Source: Mytilus trossulus (lineage: Eukaryota > Mollusca > Bivalvia > Mytilida > Mytilidae). From it: a stretch of DNA of 64,000 nucleotides. Within the stretch, counting starts at the first letter, position 1. Every line of letters begins with the position of its first letter. A program made the position numbers and the translations under genes. The notes beneath the pieces were generated by a model. It was not told where the DNA came from. It made no database searches and saw only the letters and a program-made list of their open reading frames with translations. The stretch is taken from assembly GCF_036588685.1 (NCBI RefSeq), contig NC_086382.1, positions 3,261,001 through 3,325,000 on the forward strand. Reading direction: 5' to 3'. Shown here piece by piece: positions 12,401-27,505 of the stretch.

Positions 12401-15400
12401 CAGTTGTAAATATTTTTATCGTTTTCTGGAATTAAGTCCACATCATGGAAGACAAAACATTGATAATCGTGTATCTTCATTGCTTCTGCATACCCAATAT
12501 TCATCAGCATGGCACGGTTAAATTTAGAACTTCCATTCTGAAATGTTACAAAAAAAGTAAAATGACAAGAATACTGAACTCCGAGGAAAATTCAAACGGA
12601 AGGTCCCTTCTTAAATAGCAAAATCAAAAGATAAAACACTTCAAACGAATGGATAACAACTGTCATATTTCTGACTAAGTACATTCATTTCCTTCTACAG
12701 ACAATGGGAGAATGAACCTGGTTTCAAAGCTAGCTAAACCTCTCACTTTTATGATACTCGCATCAAATTCCATTATATTGACAACGATGCGTAGACAAAA
12801 CAAATACAAATGTAGAAAAAAATAGGTAAAAATGTCAAATGTATGATATGATTATGGGTTAACATTTTCAAAACTATCTATATGTGCCTGACTCAGAATT
12901 TAAAATTCAATGTAATTGATTGGTGTTGTAACACCCAGTTGCAAATATTTCATGCATATTAAGAAATATGAGACGTTTAAACATTTTGTATTGTTGTTGT
13001 GTTGCTGTCTAGCTCGAACATGGTTACTCCACATTTCTATTCATTTATAAAATCAAAGGGACGTAAAACATTTCACAGAAATTTGACACAAGATTGGTTA
13101 TCAATCTACTCATTTTAAAATTATAACATTTCACCGATATCTGCACAACTAGTAAAATTTAGTAAGTCTCTTATTCAGAGTCTAAAATTTTAAAATTGAA
13201 GTTAGAAGAACGCTGACTTTTATATGAATTAGAGTTGACCCCTCTAGTGAAACAAATACATTGGTACTTGGTCATACCTTTTGCACTCGATGGTAATATT
13301 AGTAAAACATTAATAATTATGATTAATCGCCCTCTAGGTTAACAAGACAACAATAATTATTAATGTATAAATACGTCATAATGCCCATCTATAACTCACA
13401 CCATTATTATGACATTTATGTAAATACAAGTAGATTTGGTGTAAATGTTATTACAGAAACCCAACAGTGATCAACAGTAAACGGTGGTTAAATTGAACAC
13501 CCGGAATTCCTCGAGGGAGTTCACATATATACAGTACAAGCTAGTCATTCTGAATAGCAGGTCTCTACAATTCTAATCAATATGTAAAATCTGTTAAAAA
13601 TACATTTTTGAGGGTTTCGTGTTGCTCTGTCCATAGTTTTTGATTTAATATATTGTAAGATAGAATGTAGGGTATAGAAGGAAGAAGGACTCTCTTTAGG
13701 CATTGTGGGATGCATAAATACGATGCCATAGCTAGAAACACTAAGGATATAATGTCATTTGTCTGAACTCGGCCGATTCCGTACCTTCATCTAAGATAGA
13801 AGGAGAGTAGCGGAGTCACCCGAGGATTGCGGAATGGATATGTAGGACGATGAATATACCAACCCTTCTTTCAATTTGCTAAATAGAGTTTTTGACAAAG
13901 TCTGCATTAAATCTACTAACTTCTGGATAGATGTGCACATATTATAGACTCGTAATTTAATTATTTAAAAAAAAAAAGATCTATGGCATTGCTGATTTGA
14001 TTCTATGAGTAACAATTGTCACTGCCAACAATAAAATCTTCGAGGATAAGGGGTATGGGGGTTGATCTACTTGATAAGAGATCATATGGATAAATCTGAA
14101 TCAGGCATACAAGTAAAACGTTTGAAAAGTGCACATACGACAGTTTATTTGTTTTGTTGTTGCTGTTTGAATTCCTTTTGTATTTCTAAACGCATGGAAA
14201 TGGAAGTCAACAAAGAGCAAACCATTGAAAATAATGTTAATTTAACAATTTATTCACACGAAGAGACCCAGTCTATAAATTATCTGTCCCATTAGACACA
14301 CGGGATAATAACATTTACAATATTGGTAACATATGTTACCAGGACAATAAAAACATACCTTAATCGCTATAAGTTGCATTTCATATATTTTTACTATTTT
14401 TGTATGATCGAAGCTATTTATTGAAGTGAATAAGGAAATGTATTCTATTGTATAGTAGATTGACAGGGGATGGTCCTGGCTTTTTATTTTGAAAGAAAGG
14501 GGGCGGCGAGTTTTTGACGATTGTATGCTTTAAAATATATATTTAAAATATATATATATATATATCAAAGAGGGGACGTTGATGGAGGGGAAACCGCATT
14601 CTAAGCTCCTCTTGGATCCGCCATTGATTGATAGTTTAGTTGTCTTGTTTGGTCAAGTTTTTATTTCGTAAACATGTTTTTTGTTTCGTTTACGATCTCT
14701 CTGAATATAAATTACAGTATTTATGTGTAGCCAAAGTTTGTAATAACGCAGTGCTTTTTCAATTTGATCATATTTTTTAGAAGAATCAAAAATGGAATAA
14801 ATAGGTATTAATAAGCACCATTTTATAACTGTTAACATTTTAAAAATGGTTGGGAGTGTTAGGAACACCATAAAACGTTTAATATCAAATTCACAAAATC
14901 GAGAAATAAAAAGGGGAGTTTCAAACCCCGAACCCCCCTTTTTATTGATATGTGTATGAAGTTAATTCAAACTATTATGTTGATGCTGCTCCGGAGGGCT
15001 AAAGAGTGTATAGACTGCAGTTGTCACTCGCCGTATTATTTAAAAATAAATTTCACACGAAATTGTTCGCCCGCCTACAGCCATAGAAATTGAAAAATAC
15101 GAAAATTTACTTATTAAGCAAAATATGTAGGTAAAATTAGAAACCAATCTTATAATAACTAGGCTAACAGAATTTAAAAAAAATAATAGAATTCTATTTA
15201 GAATTTACAAAATATATAATGCATTTCCTTATACATCCTTCCTTGTAAGAAAAAAACCATTATAAACAGTTATCATATCTACCAAACAAAATAAGCGAAT
15301 CAATAACAGCTGGTGGACACGTTCAGGTCTTGTAGTCAGCTAATTTGGTATTATTTTTTTGTACTATTAGGACAATATGAATGATTGTTTTATTATTTGA

Positions 15401-18400
15401 TAGCCTGAGAGAATTTTTGTGCAAAATTGATTGTCCTGAATTCAAATCCTAGATAAATAGACTGACATTTCGTTTTTCATTCCATACCAACCACCCTTCA
15501 ACATGTCACTGAATACATTGAAACTCTTGGTTTTTGAAATTCTAGTATACAGTATTGAATTCTTTTGCATTTGAAAAGTAAATGAAATTTATCATATACA
15601 CTATTACTAGAGTAAAAGGGACATAAAATTTGGAAACAGAGCACTAAAGACCCCCCTCCCCTTTCCCATTACGTTGTATATTACATATGAAAATGAAAAA
15701 TGAATCCGTATAAACTCCGCCTGGCTCTCCAAGAATATCAAATGGTCCTTCCTTAATTGACAAATGCTTCACTTCCATCATGGTTTTATCCATGTCTGAA
15801 CTGCAATATATGTACGACGTATAATTTTATTTGACTGCATTGCATATAGATATGGGGAGATGTGGTATCAGTGTCAACGAGACAACTCTCCATCCAAGTA
15901 AAAATCTACAATTCAAGTAAACAATTATAGGTCAAAGTATGGCCTTCGACACGGAGCATAGGCTCACACAGACCAGAGGCTATAAAGGATCCCAAAATTA
16001 CTTGTGTAAAACTATATAAACGGAGAAACGCACATACCTGTTCTACGACATAAATTCCATAATCTAACTCCTGTCGATAAAGTATAGGATGGATATTATA
16101 TAAAAATGTCCGCAGTTGACTATCCCTGTTTCTGTATGGAATGATGATGGCAACACGATGGCGCGGGTAACAGTCGGACGGCTTTCCTCTTCCTCCATCT
16201 TGAACCCAGGGATACAGTCTATCTAAGTCAGAGTAAGTTGGGGAGTCGGAATATGTTGCTAAAGCACCAACTGAAAAAGAAAAAAGAGTATAAGTTATTT
16301 TATGTTTTTTTGTTTTGATCAGCATTTTTCAAAAAACAAAGTCGAACGATACATACAGTTAAACCGTTTCGATATATCCGTTCGAAAGGCAACCAAGCTT
16401 CTGTCCAATTTCCGAAAGTTCCATGAATGTTTGACCCATTTACTATTGATATACAAAACTCTATTCACAGACTGAACCTAAATGTTGACGCCGCCGACGC
16501 CGACATTTTTTCTCTCACTGTGGCGACATTATTGTTGCAGGCTCGACAAAACAGCGTTATATTAAAATTTGATGAATCAAGTTTAAATGTTAAAATATTT
16601 CAACTAAACATTAATTCTTTGTGACATTTACATAAAAAGAAACATTACTATCTAAACAAGTCAGTATAATTATAAATCATGCAGTAAAACTTAATGATAA
16701 GTATGAATGTTATTTATGAGTGTCTTAATGATTTTTCTTATTAAGTTCTACTATTTTACTATTAAGATCTACTTGATTTCAATTTCAAATTATTTCTAAA
16801 ACATCCTAAATCCTTTCATAGTGCTCACTTGACCCTGTAATTTTGCAATTGAGATAATTTAACATTTTAATTGTTTGATTTTAACATGTAACCTTTTTTT
16901 CTCGAGAAAACAGGATACTGTGGTTAAAATTAAAAATAAATTTGGGTTTTTACAATATTTTATGTGAACATACAAGTATATTTCAATATACATTAACAAC
17001 GAGTGGTCTTGATAATACTTGCTTTCTATTGTTTTTGTTTTTCTTATAAGAGTAAAATAAAATTCCGGGCATGTGTAGACATTTCTTACCTCTCCATATA
17101 TAAATGAATATGTACAAAATGTTGAATGCATTTTAATTATATCGTTTAATACATAAAAGTTGTATTGAAATTTGAAATATTTTTGATTGTCAACGGGTGT
17201 TATTTTGCAGTTTCTATTATTTGTTTGTTTCTTCTGGAAAAAATATATAATCTTTTATATGAAGTTGTAATTGCTCAATTAGTTTACCAATTTTCTAAAA
17301 CCAGCTTAAGTGTTAATTCTGTTTTCATGATCCTGTAAGTTTATATTCTACTAGAACACACCCGTGATATATCGGGTCCTTGACTGAATTAAAGTACATA
17401 ACTATGTGTATTATCTGAAAAAAAGTCATGCCGATTTTAAGATGCACAGTTTTCTCTGCTTTAAAAAGCTTTCTATTTGAACCCGTCGACCTGGAACTTA
17501 GCAAAATCCTAAATACACCGTATGGTGGTGCGCCTGTTAAATGCGGAACGTACATATAAGTTAATATGTAACAGGTTAATATACTATTGGTATCGGTATC
17601 GGATTCGACCCGGAACTTGTTAATTATTGGCAATATTAATTATGTGGACAACAAAAGGGTCTGGAGTGGTGTAACTTTTAATCAACACCAATGTCCTATA
17701 TTAGCTAAATATACAGTTGAATTCTTTGATTTGCCGTTTTTACTTGATGACTGCTGACAAATTGGACCTCGTTATTTTAGTTATATTTAGTATTATAGAT
17801 TGGGCAAGATGCCAATGAGACAACAACCGATTGATAGACTTTAAAACAGTCATTTTAAAATCAGACTGTTATATAGTACTATTAGTTATATTTAGTTGGC
17901 TGTTAGATCGTTTTCAGTATCTGCTAGACAAGAAGATGTAGCGGGGTGGATTAGCGCTCACAATACTAAGGTTTAACCCCGCTACGTTCTTTTTGTTTGC
18001 CTTCTGCATGTCATTTGTGATTTTCGGTATATTGTTATAAAATACATGTGGCATACATTTTTTCATGGCGGTGCTTTCTTAAAGCGTTGTATAAGGTATT
18101 GGTGTTGCTATAATTTTTTTAAAGGTTAAACGGTGATCTACAGTTTTAAAATCATTTCCGATTGGACTGCACGGTCGGTCATTTGCCGGTTATGCGAGTA
18201 TTTGATTATATAACTTCTAGATTTATTTTCGTTTTACCCTTTGCTTATTTTATGCCATTATTGTTTATAACATTAGGAATTTTTTTTATGCTAAAACGAC
18301 GCAGACGGTGAAAATCCAATTAACATTGTAAAGAGAAAAATCTGATAATTTGTGATTATGATGTTAAAAGAGTGTATTAGACCTGTATTCCAGATTAAAC

Positions 18401-21400
18401 TAAACTAGTTTCCAGATTTTACCGGTTTTATTTAATTTTTCATGTTGTTGGGGTTTTTTTTGTTTTTTTTTACATAACTTTGCATACTTAATGACTCATG
18501 TTTTTTTTTATATTACATTAATAATTTGTCATTGATCATGTAACTAGTGTGTAATAAATGACAAAAAAACACCATTAGATCTTTATAAAGTTAGTTCTTT
18601 TTAAGAGTTATAGCATATGTTTTGACAAAAACTATATTTCAAACAGGCAATTTTTTTAGATAAAAAGCTGGTGTTCTTGTCTATTGTTTTTTTTTTTATA
18701 TGTACTTTATTTTTGTTTTCTCAGATTATGTATTTTATTTAAAATTCCATCAATAATAATCAACTTCAAAACACCACATTTTATACGGTTTCTCGAATTT
18801 ATCAAATTGATATGCACGCCCAGTAGTGTAAACTGATGACAGGACCTCGGCAATCAATATTTGAGCACTACAAAGGTTTATTACAAAGTCAACGTTAATC
18901 ATGTAAATATCTGTTAATATCGATTTCACTGTACTTTAATTTTGTAGTAACGGATAAAACATAGTATTACACAGCTGCAGATGACATAGTATATAACGTG
19001 GCGTTTCATCTTTTTTTTACTTACAAAAATTTTAATTTAAATTTATTTTAATGAAAAAAAAATGTTGTTTTAGTGATTGACAAAGTTTGTTTTATCATAA
19101 CATGTCCATACATTCAACCCTAGCGTTTAATCCTTTCGGTGTCCGCCACTAGTCTACTTTATGTTTTACTATCTTTAACTATTCGAGGAACGAACCACCT
19201 CGATATGTTCGGTTTTCAGCAGACAAAAAAATAATTAAATTACGCGAATTTAGTCATCTGAAGTACACTTTTCATTAAATTAAATAACAAGTGGAAACGG
19301 ACCCTTACTCAATAGGGCCTTACCAAGAACTGTGACGTCGTTTATGTTATTCATATCAAGAGTTGATTGCTCTTAGAATTCACCACCCTCACTGTGTATC
19401 ATCGCCACCGGAAATTGGGTACTAACGAAGCGGAGAGAAATAGAAAAAAAAGTAAACAAGTTAAGAATTCATTCAATTTAAAGCATTTCCACTATTTTGA
19501 TGAGGGTGCCGCTTAATAAATGATTTTCTCATATATAATTCTTTAAATTATTAGGCCGATAAGTACAAAATTAATACAAGATATTGTGTAATACTCCAAA
19601 ACTTGCCACTTAGTACCGGAAAATTTCGAGATCGATCGTCCTCTGTCGCCCCATTCTCAAGATATTGAACTGTTTTTCATTATTTTTCCAGACACGTTTT
19701 TAGAATATTATAGTGTGGCATCATATTTACTGAAATTTGTTGCCAAAAAGATGTATTTTAAAGAATATAGACCATGAAAAATAAAGTATAGGGTACGGCA
19801 TCTTGCTCGTGTTGACAAATTTACTGTATGGCAACTTGTTTTCAACTGTATTGCAACTTGCTAATTTTAGAATATTTATTTACCGTCCTTTCAAAGAAAA
19901 TAAAGCATGAAGTTTAAATATCTAAAGGGAGGGGGTGCCTTTTTATGTTACACTGCTTTTGTACTTTTCAAGGTTTTGTTAAAACTGTTATTTGAGATAA
20001 ATTTAAACTTTTAACTGGTTTCGAGACACTGTCTGTAATCTGTTCTGTTAAAATTTGCAATGTTGTTAACTGTTTATTTGAAATTGGGATTCATTTCATC
20101 TGTTACTTTTAACACTGGTTTGGCATCATTTTCTCTGTTAACTGATGTTCACTGTTATTTACAAGAATTACATTAAAATTTGCTGTCCATCTCTTTCTTT
20201 ACGTTGCTTCCACAAAGGAGTGACATAAACAGCATATACATGTATATAACTGTCTTTAAAATTTTTTGAGTATAGTAACTCCTTGATAAAATGGAGAATG
20301 GAAATGAGGAAAATGTCAAAGAAACAGAATCCCGACCAAATAGCAGAAAACAACCCAACGCAGCGAGAAAATTGTGCACTAGGGTGGGGGTGGCAATACA
20401 CAGATAGAAAAAAACTTTAAATTGACACTCATATTTTTTAAACACCCTCTTTTTCTTCCTTCCTAACAAATAAGTCTCAGTAATATTTGAGTTATGCATA
20501 TGAATATTTATGGAAAGAGAATCGTCCATAGATTTGATTTCCAATAGTTATAATGGTGAAACATAATCTCTCTTGTTTGTGCAACCATGGCAATCAGCAT
20601 TTATTTGATATCAAATATTGCTAAATAGGGGATTGAACATGTCACAAGGTCTTAATAAATTGGACCAAAGGAAAATTTCAATCAATTAGAGTGATACCTT
20701 TCCTGAGACCATAGACATATATCTATCAAGAGGTAATAAAAACGTATGCATTTCTGCTGTTTTTTTCCATAAAATTGAATTGAAAAGATCGAGCGTCAAA
20801 TCTTTGTTGAAAAACAATACAAAATTTCTAAATCTATTGCAATATAGATAGGTAAATATCACAGGCACTTGTCTCAGAAAAAAATTCCTATATACCTTAT
20901 TATAACATGGTATATAGGAATTTTTTTTCTGAGACAAGTGCCTGTGGTAAATATATGGACGGTCAAACTGAAAAATGGCTTATAAAACATGTTAAAAACA
21001 ATCTAAATGTTTAAATAAAACCACTATGACGGCTATATCATTCTTCAACTATCTAAAAACAAATTTATTTTTTAGAAAATTCACCATGGCCATAATGCGA
21101 AACTAAACTTGTGACTGTGTATTGGTATACCGGAAGCTGTCTCCTAAGTGAGCAATCATTTAACTACAAAAAGGGGGTAGATGTTCAATGTTTGTTTCCT
21201 GAAACATATAAATGAAACAAAATTAAAATAAAATAAATACAAGACTATATAGCCCGGGTTATGGACTCAAGTTGGATCAGGTGCAACAAATGCGGCAGTG
21301 TTAAACATGTTTAGGGATATCTCAAGCCCCCCTTTATACGTCTAACCAATGTATTATTTCTGGACTCTATTTGTAATGTATCCAAAACTTTAAACGGAAG

Positions 21401-24400
21401 GGCTACTTCTTACCCAGCTAAAACCCTGGTTAGTCCTATGATGAAAATAATTCAGATGTATATGGAATTTTTGATAAGTTACATTAACCCGGAGTATACA
21501 TGAATGGAATTGTGAAAAATAAAGTACCTTTTCAATTTGCAATTCGTAAATAACTGAACAGTGTGGACTGGTTGAAGAGGCCGAAAAATTAGGACTTGGT
21601 TCTCAAATTGATGCCAAATGTGCTAGTCTAAGACTTCAGAAATGTAAAGATGGACCAAGGCTTTTTTTTTGTATCAGCTCAGAGATCTTAATTGGGACTT
21701 GGAGATGAATGAGTGCTTCAACTTGTGACACCTTACATGTTACTTTCTGATTTAGACACTGGTTTTGATTTTTTTAAATAAAAATCAGTAAACTTTCGTT
21801 ATTCCTTTTAATAAAATCATGTAAGCAATGAGTCGTATGAATACCCTGAGATGTAGCCATAACTTATGAGAGCCCCCGCCATAAAAAATAATGTTCGCGC
21901 CATATAGTATTCACTCATTCTTTTTGTTTGTTACACTTTCCTACGTCTTGACGATGACGATAACTCAAGTTTGCTACGACTGATTGAAATAAAACATTTA
22001 CTCAACAATACACATAACCAGAAGAAGCATTCCTTTTGTAGTTTGAAGCATTTTCGAATTTCATAACATAATAGTCATTTTTCTTGGAGGCAATCATTCC
22101 GTCTGCTTTTCCATCCGTTCAATTGTCTGTCCATGTGTCAATAAAAAATATGGTACTTTGTGTATTCTGAAAATTAGTCAGCTTTATAAAAGATTGCTTA
22201 TAGAGCTCGGCATTTCTGCGACTTTGTACAGTGGTGTTCAAACTTTTAAATACATTAAAGATATGTACTTCCCCTTTTCATTGCTGTTGGGTTCGTTTGG
22301 ACAAAGTGTAAATTAAAGTTGCTGTTAAATGTTATCATCATTTAAAATTTGTTGTTAACTGATTTTACCAAAATCTAACATGTTAACGAACACACTATTG
22401 CCCCCCCCCCCCCTTTTCCCCATCTTATTATCCATTAGATAGAAATACCATTCGCTTTAATTAAACGATGAAAATTTAATACTGTAGTTTCTTAACTTTT
22501 CTTTTTACAAATGAATCATTTCAGAAATTAGATAATTAAACAATGTATTTAACCCAGCACATACTTTATGTGTCTGTCCGAATTCTCGATCCTGTGGTTC
22601 GGTGGTTGTCGTTGGTTCATCTCTATCATATTTGTTGTTTTTCATAAATTGCCTTTTTATAGCCGACTATAAGGTACGAGTTTTTGTTGTTGAAGGCCGT
22701 ACGATAGCATATAATTGCTTACATACACTTTATTTGATCCTGGTGGATAGTTATCGTATTTGCTATCATATCCCCACTGTTTGTATCTGAACAAAACCTA
22801 GCACCAACAAAATATGAATGTGCGGTTTATTTTATTGAACTTACAAAATTTCACCGAACAACAAATAAGACAACAGTCGTTAGTAGTATAACGATATATG
22901 AATGTATTTAAGATAATATGGTTGAAAACGATTTTTTTTGTACAAGGTCGAATAGCGGTACGCAACGACGATTTCTGAACGGAATAAACGACATGTATTT
23001 AATAATATTTGATAAGTAAGTCATTTTGTATATTTGTAAGCCTGTAAAGCTTTGATATAAAAAAAATATCGTCACTTGATATTATCGAAACAGTGATTAA
23101 TTTCCTCTTGAAATTATAATATATTGCAAGACGCCATACAGACAAAAGTTGTTATTTTGCAATTCGCCGTACAACGTCCTGCAATTCGCCGTACAATAAA
23201 CAAACAATGTTTTTGTCCATATTCTTTAAAAAACATCTTTTTGGCAACAAATTTCAGTTAATATGATGTCACACTATAATAATCTAAAAACGTGTCTGGA
23301 AAAATAATGAAAAATAGTTCAATATCTTGAGAATGGGGCGACAGAGGTCGATCGACCTCAAAATTTTCCGGTACTAAGTGACAAGTTTTGGAGTATTACA
23401 CAATATCTTGTATTAATTTTGTACTTATCGGCCAAATAATTTAAAGGATTATATATGAGAAAATCATTTATTAAGCGGCACCCTCATCAAATGAGTGGAA
23501 ATGCTTTAAATTAAATGAATTCTTAACTTGTTTACTTTTTTTTCTATTTCTCACCGCTTCGTTAGTACCCAATTTCCGGTGGCGATGATACACAGTGACC
23601 CTGTAACACTTAATAATACTATGTATACTTGTATCATCTGATATTCTTCACGACAAATACTTGAACATATGATATGAGTTCAATATGTTTTTTTTTAAAT
23701 TTATTTAGTTTACAATTTAACACAAATAGTAAAAATCTTAGTTAACACTGTTATGCAGTTTGTAAGCACTCGTATTCCCTTATTTTTTTGCATGATATTT
23801 GTATCATTGTATTCTTTAACTAAATCTCAACTGTCGTTGTTTGATTTTTATTTTTTTAATAATTTAATTTTGGATGTAACACGTCTTCTGATTGGCTGAC
23901 GTTATTTTGTTATCAGCCCATAGACATAATTTAATCATGCGACCGTGACGGCATCAACGTTTTTTCATGGTTTTCTACGGTTTAAAATAGAATTTAGAAT
24001 TTAATTATAAGAAATGACTGTTATATTTTTTCTGTCTATTCGAAATAACATTAAAAAAAATGTGGTGCACACTGTTTTAAATAACCCGCTACGCACGTTA
24101 TTCAGTGAGCACTATTTTTTTAAAGTAATTTCTTCATAGACAGAAAAAATATTACAGTCATTCCTTAAATAAAATGATATTACCAAAAGGAGGTCTTTCT
24201 TTCAGAAACAAGTGTAGTAGGAAATATTATTGACTTTTTATTTTTATATTTTGATAATGATATCGCGGCTATGATTTTTTTTTTTTTTTTACATCAGTTT
24301 AGACCCCCAAACCACCCAAAAAAGAAACACGCCAAATGAAACAAATCCATATTTTAATTAAACACCTTACCTCAACCAACAAAAGTACTAAGTGTATGTA

Positions 24401-25504
24401 ATGATTAACGACATACATACACAGCTACTTTTGCATAGGTACTATTTCTGTAGTGAAAAAATGCAGATATGGAAATTTACTTTTAATATTTAGTACTATT
24501 TCTATACTTTAAAACTATTGTAATATCTAGGTACTTGTATTTCACAGTACTTATTTGGTACTAAATATTTCTGTACAGAAAAGTCATACAATATTCCGTG
24601 TTTGAAAATCATATTAAGAGATTTGAAATAGAAAAACATTCAAAATGCTGAAAATGTAATGGTAGTAACCAAAAATCTGTAGTACCTAAATTACAAGTAC
24701 AAATAAAGTACTGTAAAATACAGATACCTTTAATTTTACAATAATTTTATAGTAACAAAATAGTACTGAATATTAAAAGTAGATTTCCAGTACTACATTT
24801 TTTTAGTACAGAAATAGTACCTATACAAAAGTAGCTGTGCACATGTAGTTTGGATAAGTTTTTTAGTAGCTTTACATACGAAAAAAATAAGTTTGTGAAT
24901 TTTCAAAGAACAGGCAAATCAGCACGCGGACGCAACACAAAGAAAAATATACATCTTTGAGTAAAATATACCAAACAATAATAATATATATTCAAAACTG
25001 TTTTAATTTACGTAGTACTAGAATATTGAATAAGAAAACTTTTTTTTTTAAATTTATGAATACTGAAAATACGATTTTTCTTTAATTTTATGGAAAATAC
25101 TTTTTTTTATCCTCTTTTATATAATCATGCATTTTCGCCATTTTTATTCAGATATGTAGCCTCGATTGAATTTTGTTATCAGATCAGAATCCTTTTTTTT
25201 GAGAAAACAAAAGAAAACAAATATTTCAAATTACCTTTACGATATTGACCACTATCTAAATAACCAATCTATGGTCACAGCTGTGTACCAAAAGATTATT
25301 TTAAATCAACGTCCTGACCATGAACTGACATGGCCCAGTGTGAAGACGGTTTTTATGAATGAAAGATATTATATACAATTATAGTACAAATTGCACTCAG
25401 AAATGAGAACATAATAATTCGGAGTATTCAAATTATAAAACTAGAGGCTCCAAGGAGACTGCATGATTCGACCATCATAGAAACATATGTAATGTTGATA
25501 ATTG

Positions 25505-25540
<36 letters not shown>

Positions 25541-27472
25541 GAATATTTCAGTTTCAAAAATCTTCTTCTCCCCCTCCTATACAGTTATATTACTGTCCTA
25601 AATTAACTCATCATAGACACCAGGATTTATTTTTGGATTTACGCCAGACGCGTGTTTCGTCTACAAAAGACTCATCAGTGACGCTCGAATCCAAAAAAGT
25701 TAAAGAGCCCAAAAAAGCAGGAAGTTGAAGAGCCTTGAGGACCAAAATTCCTAAAAGTTTCGCCAAATACAGCAAAGATAATCTATTTCTATGGCAGAAA
25801 AGCCTAACTATTTTAAAAATTCAAAACGTTTTGAAAACAGTTGCTTTATAAAAATAACTATATCCATGGTCAATCATTTCAAGTGCTGACTACTGGGCTA
25901 GATACTCTCGGGGAATTGCAACTCCACCAGCAGTGGCATCGACCCAGTGGTTGTAAATTAAGCTATTATGAACATATGTGGGACCAAAGGAGTCTATTTC
26001 TATCAGTTTTTTCAATTATTTATTAGTACAAGTTCATAAAAGGTCAACAAACGTAAGTTGTTAAATAGATAAATGAGGATCAAGACGGGGCGCTTATAGG
26101 CTATGCATTATTATCTGATTGACTTCGGAAATTTACTTTAGTTTCGGAGAAAGAAGACAAACATAAAATGATTTGCATTTTAAACAGAACTCTCCATGTT
26201 TTGATTTATGTTTTTAATTTTCTTTAACTATAATTCAAAGTAAAACAAAGTGTTTAAACAAATAAGAGCATTTTGAAGTTCGGATTTGTAAGTGAATTAC
26301 AATCATTTAGGAAGTTCCTTGCACGTTTTCATAGATTATTTACAAAGATAATTGATTTACCATGTTAATATTTTTGTTTGTTGATTCTCACCAAACAACA
26401 GATAACTTGACTACATAATATATTTTAATTTTCATGATGAAACATTTTAAAAAGATTGAGTCAAATTTGTTAGACTATCAAATAACTAAAAATACTTTTT
26501 GTATTAAGAATTTTAAAAGTTGTTGCCGTATCAAATTTATATGTACATGTATGAGTCTTGTCAAATTTTTGAAACCTACCAACAATGCATGTATAAAAGC
26601 AACATCAAAAATAAGGTTCAATTGTTCCCTGAAAATCCCTCTTTGAAGTTGGATACATTAATTTTGTTTTAAACTACAAAATAATCACAGATTCAATTCG
26701 AAGTACTGTATTTTCAAATTATTTTCGGATACATTATTTGTGTTTTTCACCATAAATAATCATACGGCTAAAAAACAACACACCCCTCCCCCTTAATTTT
26801 GACTAACGTATGTATAATGCGTAAGAATTGTTTCCTTCGAGAACAACAAACACCTTTATTTGCTACACATGCTGTTTTAGTATTTCTTTTCTTACATTTA
26901 TTTCGTGTCATCAACATTGATAAATATGGCACTGAATTATTATATAAATTTTGATGACGAAAGTACTATTTAGTGTGGTCAGGCAAGCTTTTTATAAAGC
27001 GTGTACTTGTGGTAGAATATGAGGAAAATATGATTTCCGTATAAACATAGACATTTGGTGGATGAGGAAACTGCAACATGAAGACAAGATCAAACATCAC
27101 TATGCTTTCTCTTTCCTTTTCATGTGAAGTACATGTTTTTGAATAAACATTTTTCTTACAAATCTTAATTTAAGATTCAAGCATTTGTTTGAAACGGTAC
27201 ATAACGCTGATTGAAGAAAACTCTTCATAAATCATCAGTAAAATAAAAGCCCTTTATTGAACAGATTGTCAAATTCATTGCGGACGACATCTCATATTTT
27301 AATTAGCTGCTAAACTTTGTTTGAATATTCAATTTCAGCTTTTTGATTATTATTCATATATTACAAATAAACATGTAAATGTATAGACACAAATATTTGA
27401 TATGAATGTAACACCAATATATACAAACAAATACTTTGAATATAGAAATCTCTATGCTAAGAGTTGGATGGG

Positions 27473-27505
<33 letters not shown>

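Noticed and set aside
16427..16624. Additional GT7 exon in intron 1
   Set aside because: It is on the plus strand with no splice sites, and the exon 1-exon 2 junction already closes in phase with the family motif.
19390..19440. A true 12- or 23-RSS next to the CACTGTG end
   Set aside because: No ACAAAAACC-like nonamer is visible at the 12- or 23-bp spacing, so only the heptamer-like end is claimed.
20168..20937. Minus-strand ORFs as a transposase inside the 4.2-kb element
   Set aside because: The frames are short, AT-driven and overlapping, with no catalytic motif. One of them runs through the 87-bp hairpin element.
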